Part shown: positions 58,586-64,000 of the stretch, piece by piece
Layout of the letters: every line of letters begins with the position of its first letter
Numbering within the stretch: the first letter of the stretch is position 1
Assembly: GCF_017329565.1 (NCBI RefSeq)
Contig: NZ_JAFMTT010000008.1
Direction: 5' to 3' (one strand)
Length of the DNA stretch: 64,000 nucleotides
DNA from: Alicyclobacillus mali
Lineage (GTDB): Bacteria; Bacillota; Bacilli; Alicyclobacillales; Alicyclobacillaceae
Notes under the pieces: model-generated
What the model was told of the DNA's origin: nothing
What the model saw: the letters and a program-made list of their open reading frames with translations, nothing else
The model's database searches: none
Translations under genes and position numbers: made by a program

Positions 58586-59193
58586 GCCTCCGCCAGCTCA
58601 TTGCGGGGGTCTTGCTCATCGCCGTCCTCGTGACGATTTCCACGAACGGTTTCTGGCGGGTCATGTATCCCATTCAGTATCAGGCTCAGATTCAGCAATC
58701 GGCTCGGTTCGCGGACGTGGATCCGCTTCTCATCGCGAGCATCATCCGCGTGGAGAGCAAGTTTCGCACTGAGGACGTCTCGCACGCAGGCGCCGTGGGG
58801 CTGATGCAGCTGATGCCGCAGACGGCCGAGTGGATCGCGGAGATGCTGCGGAATCAGACGTCGGGATCGGGCGGCGCGCTTCGCAAGCTGCCGAAGGACG
58901 CGAAGAAGCTGGCGAGCCCCGAGTACAACATCCTGATAGGCAGTTGGTACGTGAAAAGCCTGATCGACGACTTTCACGGCAACGTCGTGGCGGCGGTCGC
59001 GGCGTACAACGCGGGCCCGCGGCGCGTGTCACAGTGGCTATCGGACGGGGTGTGGAACGGCAAGCTCCAGGACATCGATCAGATCCCCGTGGGGGAGACG
59101 CGCCACTTCGTCGATCGCGTCTTCTACAACTACGATCTGTACAAGAAAATCTACGGGGGAGATCCCGCCTGGCGCTTGCCTGTGAACGAGTAG
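58534..59193 (+). CDS. Membrane-anchored lytic transglycosylase (SLT family)
   Basis: It cleaves peptidoglycan glycan strands. One N-terminal membrane anchor (LRQLIAGVLLIAVLVTIS) is followed by the Slt domain with catalytic Glu in IIRVESKFRTEDVSHAGA, GLMQLMPQTAEWI and VAAYNAGPRRVSQWL. The start overlaps coaE by 52 bases, and an AGGTG site precedes it. In Bacillus a similar gene (ytaF/ytcD region) follows coaE. Length 219. Confidence 0.92.
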   Translation: MAKTSDRKPKRPFFLSLSLRQLIAGVLLIAVLVTISTNGFWRVMYPIQYQAQIQQSARFADVDPLLIASIIRVESKFRTEDVSHAGAVGLMQLMPQTAEWIAEMLRNQTSGSGGALRKLPKDAKKLASPEYNILIGSWYVKSLIDDFHGNVVAAVAAYNAGPRRVSQWLSDGVWNGKLQDIDQIPVGETRHFVDRVFYNYDLYKKIYGGDPAWRLPVNE

Positions 59194-59205
59194 GAGGCGG
59201 TGAAG

Positions 59206-60480
59206 GTGGAGAGCCGGAACCGAGCGGTGGCCTGTCTGCAAGCGGCGCGGGCACTGCGCAGCGTGGGACAGGGCGTGGCCATCGTCGATATGGCGCTCCT
59301 GCTCAAGGCGCTGGGCTGGCGCGCCACGGCGATTGGAGGGGTCCTGTCCGCGGCCGGTGTGGTGGGGGCCGCGCTCATTTTGCTCTGTGGCCCCTTGTCG
59401 GACCGCATCGGGCGAAAACCGTTTCTGCTCGCCTATGAGTGCATGACGTGTGCGGCGGCGCTCGCGGTGGCCCTTTCTCGCAATCCGGCGCTGCTCACCG
59501 CGGCCATTGTGCTCACGGGCCTCGGCCGCGGGCAAAATGGCGCCGCGGGGCCGTTTACGCCCGTGGAACAGGCGTGGATGGCCGAGAACGTTCCGCGGGA
59601 TCGGCGAAGCCGGGTGTTCAGCGCGAACACGGCCATTGGTTTCTTCGGGGTGGCTGCAGGTTGCCTGCTCGCGGGACTGGATCATGTCTGGCGGAACGCG
59701 TTGCCTGGAGCCCTTGCGTTTCGACCGCTCTTTTGCGGCATTGCCGGGCTGTCGCTCGCCTGCGCATTCATTGTGTGGCTCGCGCCAGGCGGCGGGATGG
59801 CTGGCCAACGGAGGGCCGCTTTGCGCGGGCAAGCCCCATCTTCCCGACAGGTGGAGCGGCCCGCTTCGGACCGAATGCGCTTTCGTCCCGATCCTCAGCG
59901 AAAGGCCGAAAACCGGAATATCGCCAGGCTTGCGTTTGTCAACGTGCTGAACGGGCTCGGCGTCGGCTTCGTGGGCCCGATGATGTCCTACTGGTTTGCG
60001 ACGAAATTCGGGGCGACGAGCGGCGAGATCGGCGGGACCTTGGCCGCGTCCTTTGCTGTCACCGGAATCGCGGCGCTGGTCTCGGGATACCTGTCCGCCC
60101 GCTTCGGCATGGTGCGTGCGGTGGTCTGGCTTCGACTCGCGGGTGTGGGCCTGATGTGTGCGCTTCCGTTCATGCCCACGTTTGCACTCGCTTCGGTCCT
60201 GTATGCCGCGCGATCCGCCCTGAGCCGGGGCACGCAGGGCGCTCGATCCGCGCTCGGCGCGAGCCTGACGGGCGACGATCGGCGGGGATTTTCACTGAGC
60301 ATGAACTCGTTTTTCACGCGAGCGGCTTCGGCCGTGGGGCCCACGATATCGGGATGGCTCTTGGACGAAGGAAGCCTGGCGCTTCCGTTTGTGTTTGCGG
60401 CTGGGTTGCAGCTCGTCTCCACCGTCCTGTACGGCGTTTTCTTCCGGGGCTACGATGTGGAGCTGGAGCGACGGGCGTGA
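59206..60480 (+). CDS. Major facilitator superfamily transporter
   Basis: Twelve predicted membrane helices with the MFS motif A in the first half (GPLSDRIGRKPFLLAYE) and a matching loop in the second half (YLSARFGMVRAV). Substrate unknown; drug or metabolite efflux is likely for this subgroup. AGGAGG is eight bases before the GTG at 59206. GTG 59200 is too close. It follows the lytic transglycosylase by 12 bases. Confidence 0.9.
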   Translation: MESRNRAVACLQAARALRSVGQGVAIVDMALLLKALGWRATAIGGVLSAAGVVGAALILLCGPLSDRIGRKPFLLAYECMTCAAALAVALSRNPALLTAAIVLTGLGRGQNGAAGPFTPVEQAWMAENVPRDRRSRVFSANTAIGFFGVAAGCLLAGLDHVWRNALPGALAFRPLFCGIAGLSLACAFIVWLAPGGGMAGQRRAALRGQAPSSRQVERPASDRMRFRPDPQRKAENRNIARLAFVNVLNGLGVGFVGPMMSYWFATKFGATSGEIGGTLAASFAVTGIAALVSGYLSARFGMVRAVVWLRLAGVGLMCALPFMPTFALASVLYAARSALSRGTQGARSALGASLTGDDRRGFSLSMNSFFTRAASAVGPTISGWLLDEGSLALPFVFAAGLQLVSTVLYGVFFRGYDVELERRA

Positions 60481-60491
60481 CGAGCGAAGCT

Positions 60492-61025
60492 TCAGAGGAC
60501 TTCCCCGGGCGAGGGATCTGTCATGACCTGAATTCCAACCCTCTGAAGCGCATCGCACGCTTCCACGAGCTGATCCTCTCGGTCAAACTGCACGCGGTGA
60601 TAGTGGAAGCCGCCGGTCAGACTCGAGAGAAGCGCCGCCTTTTCCGCACGTACTTTCTCAAGAAACACGTCCACGTCGCGCCGCGAGGTGATGAGGAGAT
60701 GCCCTACAATTTCACCGTAGATGACGTGTTCCACCCGCACGTCGAGCACGCGGACGCCGTGATCGACGAGGGTGTACAGTTCGTCCTTCGTCTGATCCGG
60801 CGTATGGGAGACGGCGATGACGGTTTCGCGGGCCGGCGAAGGGCGGTTCAGCCAGTACCCTTTGGGCGTGGCGTAGATGGGTTCGCCGGCGGCGCGCAGG
60901 AGCGCGATGTCGTGGACGACGACCTGGCGTGTGACGCCGAGCGCCTCGGCGAGCGCCTGTCCCGGCACGGGGGATTCGGCGCGCTGCAAGATGTCCAATA
61001 GACGCGACTGTCGCTCGGTCGGCAC
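60492..61025 (-). CDS. niaR: NAD biosynthesis regulator NiaR (YrxA-like)
   Basis: A niacin-responsive repressor. A biotin-repressor-like winged helix (RQSRLLDILQRAESPVPGQA) and a 3H domain with His ligands in AVSHTPDQTKDELYTLVDHGV, VRVEHVIYGEI and GGFHYHRVQ. The gene order with nad genes is not seen here. GTG 61025 with GGAGGGA upstream gives 177 residues, close to Bacillus NiaR. Convergent with the MFS gene. Confidence 0.9.
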   Translation of the reverse strand: MPTERQSRLLDILQRAESPVPGQALAEALGVTRQVVVHDIALLRAAGEPIYATPKGYWLNRPSPARETVIAVSHTPDQTKDELYTLVDHGVRVLDVRVEHVIYGEIVGHLLITSRRDVDVFLEKVRAEKAALLSSLTGGFHYHRVQFDREDQLVEACDALQRVGIQVMTDPSPGEVL

Positions 61026-61084
61026 GGTGGATCCCTCCCTCTTCTCCTCATCACTCCGGTCCACGTACGTGGGGGTGCTCACGC

Positions 61085-61115
61085 GAAGAAGGGGTCCGGA
61101 ATATCTCCGAACCCC
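61085..61115 (-). terminator. Weak terminator between tRNA-Leu and niaR
   Basis: Stem GGGGT-x-CGGA / TCCG-x-ACCCC with only TTCTTC after it on the minus strand. It may allow read-through from the tRNA promoter into niaR. Confidence 0.5.
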
Positions 61116-61132
61116 TTTTCCCTATGCTCTTC

Positions 61133-61217
61133 TGGTGTCGAGAGCGGGACTTGAACCCGCACGGGTTACCCCACACGCCCCTCAAACGTGCGCGTCTGCC
61201 AATTCCGCCATCTCGAC
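61133..61217 (-). tRNA. tRNA-Leu (anticodon GAG)
   Basis: An 85-base tRNA with acceptor stem GTCGAGA / TCTCGAC, encoded CCA, an anticodon stem CACGT / GCGTG with a TTGAGGG loop (anticodon GAG, reading CUC), a long variable arm typical of Leu, and the T-arm GCGGGTTCAAGTCCCGC. It has a perfect promoter upstream. Confidence 0.95.
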
Positions 61218-61245
61218 ATGGCTTCAAAAGCGAGTCACGATGATG

Positions 61246-61274
61246 ATTATAGTCGGCTGAGACGAGTGTGTCAA
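61246..61274 (-). promoter_or_regulatory. Consensus sigma-A promoter of tRNA-Leu
   Basis: Perfect TTGACA (61269-61274), a 17-base spacer and perfect TATAAT (61246-61251) on the minus strand, about 28 bases before the tRNA. The rest of the gap up to 61510 holds no feature I can support. Confidence 0.9.
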
Positions 61275-61510
61275 GCGTGATGAGCGAATTTCCTTTCCGG
61301 TCTTCATGGCAAAGGTTGAGCTCTCGGGTGCACCCACGCGTCGAATCAGAAGCGCCGCCAGGGAACTTGCGCGCGTCACCACCCGTCCATGCGTGCGGGT
61401 GGCGTTCGCGAGATCTGGACACTCTGCGGAGGGAAGGGTACGATGATTTACAACCAGCGGCATGCAATAGCACAGAGATCGATCGACCTTCTAAGCGAGG
61501 AGCGTGTGGC

Positions 61511-62392
61511 ATGAGGGAGCGTCGAGAGGGGGCGCTCGCTGCGGTCGTGGTGGTGGTGTTGGTGGCCTTTGCCGTGGGTTCGTGGCTGTGGACGCGCCGG
61601 CTTGAGCCGAGAGCCCGCGAGGCCGAATGGTGGGCACAGGGAGGATGGCGGGTGAACGCGGTGGTCGATCCGGCCAAACCGCTGGTCCTCACGTACAACC
61701 TGTGGACGTCCGCGACGGCTGCGCCTGATACGATGGACCTTGAACCCGTGCCGGCAGGCGATTTTCAGGTGGTCCAGTCAAATCTTGCGCATGAGGTGGA
61801 TGTCGAGGGTGGCAGGACGTATCAGCTGTGCCGATTGAACGTGTCGGTGCGCTTCTCAAAAAACTACCTGGATCATCGGATCGGCTTTCTGGTGAATGCG
61901 GGGCCGTGGAAGCGCATACTTCCGTACGGAAGAGTGACCTGTCGCGTCGTTCGCACATCGGTCAATTGGCTCGACGTCTCCTTTGTCTCTGGCGAAATTC
62001 AGGAGCCCTTTGTCATGCGAGATAATCTCATCGCTCTCACACTTCGCAACGACACGAAGGCGCCTGTGCGCATGCTTTCGCTCTGGCAGGCCGGGGATGA
62101 CGGGATCTCGGGCGTGCGCGTCGTTCTCTCCGGGACTCGAACTGCCGCCCGACCTGCGCGGCTGCCGTTCACGCTGAAGCCCGGGCAGACGGCGCTGCTC
62201 CAGTACGTGCTGCAGCCACATCCGGGAACGGTTCAGCAAGGGCTGATCTTTCAACCTGCACTCGTGCTTCGTTCCGGGCGCACAGAGGGATTCGAGGTGA
62301 TGCCGCCCGTCGTGATCGAGCGAGCGTTCCAGCCATGGCAGAGGCGCGAGGCGCCTGGCGTTGTTCCGTTTGTCGAGGCTGTGCCTTCATGA
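61511..62392 (+). CDS. Membrane-anchored protein of unknown function
   Basis: A 293-residue protein with an N-terminal membrane anchor (LAAVVVVVLVAFAVGSWLW) and an outside domain of beta-strand character (LTYNLWTSATAAPDTMDLEPV, IALTLRNDTKAPVRMLSLWQAG). Similar to no family I can name. GAGGAG is eight bases before the ATG at 61511. It precedes a slipin gene by about 70 bases and may act at the membrane with it. Confidence 0.75.
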   Translation: MRERREGALAAVVVVVLVAFAVGSWLWTRRLEPRAREAEWWAQGGWRVNAVVDPAKPLVLTYNLWTSATAAPDTMDLEPVPAGDFQVVQSNLAHEVDVEGGRTYQLCRLNVSVRFSKNYLDHRIGFLVNAGPWKRILPYGRVTCRVVRTSVNWLDVSFVSGEIQEPFVMRDNLIALTLRNDTKAPVRMLSLWQAGDDGISGVRVVLSGTRTAARPARLPFTLKPGQTALLQYVLQPHPGTVQQGLIFQPALVLRSGRTEGFEVMPPVVIERAFQPWQRREAPGVVPFVEAVPS

Positions 62393-62461
62393 TCTCGCGT
62401 TTGGAGGGAGACCGGCGGGGCCACTGCCGCCAGGCTCCCGACAGAGAAGGAGGAGATGCGT

Positions 62462-63358
62462 ATGCGGCGCGTGGCCGGTGTGCAGCGGTTGATCTTCGTC
62501 GTGTTTGTGCTCGGCGCCATCGCGACGGCGGCAGGGCTCTTCCGCACGGATCGCGTGCTTGGCATCGCGCTCGGTTTGGTGATTCTTTTGCTGGGATGGG
62601 CCATTTCGGCATCGATTCACGTCGCGAATCAGTGGGAAAAGGCGGTTGTGCTTCGACTCGGCAAGTTCCGCCAACTCGCGGGACCGGGGACGTTCTTTCT
62701 GCTCCCCATTGTGGATACGGTTGCAGACTGGATTGATCTGCGGGTGCGATCGACGACGTTCACCGCCGAACAGACGCTGACCAAGGACACGGTTCCCGTC
62801 AACATCGACGCTGTGCTGTTCTGGGTGGTGGTGGACGCAGAAAAGGCCGCGTTGCAGGTGGCGGATTATGAATACTCCCTCTCATGGGCGGCTCAGACCG
62901 CTCTTCGGGATCTGATTGGTCGGATGATGCTCGAAGACATGCTGTCGAGCCGCGAGGCAATGGATGCCGAATTGAAGCGCCTTCTGGACGAGCGCACGGG
63001 ACCGTGGGGCATCTCGATTCAGAGCGTGCAGATCCGCGACATCAAAATTCCCGGTACCTTGCAGGACGCGATGTCTCGCGCGGCGCAGGCGGAACGAGAG
63101 CGAAACGCCCGCGTCATCCTGGGCCAGGCCGAGGTGCAGGTGGCGGAATCGTTTCTCGAAGCGGCGCGCCTGTATCACAGCGATCCCGTCGCGCTGCAGT
63201 TGCGCGCCATGAACATCCTCTACGAGGGCCTGAAGGAGAAGGCGTCCATGATTGTCGTGCCGAGTGCGCTGTCGGACGCGATGAACCTCGGCACGTGGCT
63301 CGGCGTCGCCAACGCCGAGCGCGTGGAGGACGTGCGGCGGGGCGGCGATCGCGGCTAA
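62462..63358 (+). CDS. Slipin / SPFH-domain protein (stomatin-like)
   Basis: Two N-terminal hydrophobic segments (about 8-25 and 32-52) and an SPFH (band 7) domain (VVLRLGKFRQLAGPGTFFLL, VNIDAVLFWVVVDAEKAALQ, GIQIQSVQIRDIKIP-like ISIQSVQIRDIKIPGTLQDA). A short coiled tail follows. Slipins organise membrane microdomains, commonly with an NfeD partner, which is not next to it here. ATG 62462 with AAGGAGG. The stop overlaps the NOS stop (convergent). Confidence 0.92.
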   Translation: MRRVAGVQRLIFVVFVLGAIATAAGLFRTDRVLGIALGLVILLLGWAISASIHVANQWEKAVVLRLGKFRQLAGPGTFFLLPIVDTVADWIDLRVRSTTFTAEQTLTKDTVPVNIDAVLFWVVVDAEKAALQVADYEYSLSWAAQTALRDLIGRMMLEDMLSSREAMDAELKRLLDERTGPWGISIQSVQIRDIKIPGTLQDAMSRAAQAERERNARVILGQAEVQVAESFLEAARLYHSDPVALQLRAMNILYEGLKEKASMIVVPSALSDAMNLGTWLGVANAERVEDVRRGGDRG

Positions 63359-64000
63359 CGAAACATGGCCGGATCGGCGCGGAAGGGCTCTGTCTGGTAA
63401 AGGGGCGGTTGGCGGACGAAGTTCGGCAGCACGAAATCGTCGTCGTATCCGCTGTGAAAGATGTGCGTCGCCGCTGGCGAAAGCGGCGGGATGAGCCAGG
63501 TCCAGTCTCCCGTGACGCGGCGGTTCGCGTCTCGCTCGAGTTGCTCGAAATAGGCGAACTGACGCGTCGCGGTGTGATGATCGACGATGGTGACGTTTCG
63601 CTTGCGATACGAGTGGAGCACGGCGGCGTTCAGTTCGACCAGCGCGCGATCACGCCACAGGGTCGCGTCGCTCGAACGGTCGAGGCCGAGCGCATTGGCG
63701 ACGGCCGGAAGCATGTTGTAGCGAAAGGGGTCCGCAAGATTGCGGGCGCCAATCTCGGTCACCATATACCAGCCGTTGAAGGGCGCGGCTGTGTAGCGGA
63801 TGCCGCCGATGATGAGTGCCATGTCGGACAACACCGGTACGGCGTACCAGCGCAGGCCGAGCTCCGCGATGCTTGGGTGCTCCGGGTGTTCAATGGGCAC
63901 CTCGAGGACGAGGCCGGGGGGCAGATCAAACCATGCCACCTCGCCGCCGTCCGCGATAACCACGGGGAGCATGTCCCACGAGGTTTCTGCTCCACGCCAT
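63355..64000 (-). CDS. nos: Nitric oxide synthase, oxygenase domain (partial)
   Basis: The C-terminal 215 or so residues of a bacterial NOS. The active-site region LRWYAVPVLSDMALIIGG and AAPFNGWYMVTEIGARNL, with the Arg-binding Glu in VTEIGARN, and the following FRYNMLP are clear. The 5' part, including the heme Cys, lies beyond the right edge: the frame continues open to 64000 (WRGAETSWD before the first Met). Bacterial NOS makes NO from arginine using outside reductases. Its stop overlaps the slipin stop by four bases. Confidence 0.9.
   Translation of the reverse strand, partial: WRGAETSWDMLPVVIADGGEVAWFDLPPGLVLEVPIEHPEHPSIAELGLRWYAVPVLSDMALIIGGIRYTAAPFNGWYMVTEIGARNLADPFRYNMLPAVANALGLDRSSDATLWRDRALVELNAAVLHSYRKRNVTIVDHHTATRQFAYFEQLERDANRRVTGDWTWLIPPLSPAATHIFHSGYDDDFVLPNFVRQPPLYQTEPFRADPAMFR

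Overview
The window looks like the chromosome of a Gram-positive, probably acid- and heat-adapted member of the Bacillota, closest in character to Alicyclobacillus. This is inferred from GC-rich coding sequence over most of the window, strong AGGAGG-type ribosome binding sites with many GTG starts, Bacillus-type genes (codY, ahrC-type argR, yvyF, yerC, ytoI, niaR, the YlbF/YheA family, yitT, DUF3243), a Phe T-box leader, and a sulfocyanin-like copper protein of a kind best known from acidophiles. No sequence search was run. The assignment rests on protein-family recognition.

Region 1 (about 1-6.6 kb) is less GC-rich and carries a chemotaxis group: a soluble receptor with a zinc-binding CZB tail, cheA, cheW, a second receptor whose sensor appears cytoplasmic, and yvyF. 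An unknown membrane-anchored protein and a short IS110-type transposase remnant follow. Region 2 (7-20.5 kb) is a respiratory and copper/iron cluster. On the minus strand are a tandem DUF2249 protein, a multicopper oxidase and a hemerythrin. On the plus strand are a 7Fe-type ferredoxin, an NnrS-like membrane protein, a DUF59 protein, a sulfocyanin-like lipoprotein, a complete quinol oxidase (subunits II, I, III, IV) with heme O synthase, a DUF2249 protein, a Crp/Fnr regulator, a second NnrS-like protein and a cupin. A TGTGA-N6-TCACG site next to the Crp/Fnr gene fits its predicted recognition helix.

Region 3 (20.6-41 kb) mixes regulation and metabolism: yerC, codY, an M20 dipeptidase, serine acetyltransferase, a hydrolase, a type II ileS with an odd repeat-bearing leader, a HesB/IscA-like gene, queC, a coupled truncated-hemoglobin/XRE pair, a YheA-like gene, ytkL, a DUF3243 gene, dinB coupled to a 33-residue membrane peptide, argR, cysK, a candidate small RNA, a secreted protein, two tiny His-containing membrane proteins, yitT and ytoI. 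dinB seems to need a non-standard ATT start to keep its first catalytic aspartate.

Region 4 (41-64 kb) is housekeeping: dnaE (apparently without the OB domain), a DUF2007-like gene, accDA, pyk, trpS, a two-component pair, icd-mdh, chorismate mutase under a Phe T-box, polA-mutM-coaE-lytic transglycosylase-MFS, niaR, tRNA-Leu(GAG), a membrane-anchored unknown, a slipin, and the 3' part of a bacterial nitric oxide synthase that runs off the right edge. No CRISPR array, rRNA, prophage or intact insertion sequence was seen.
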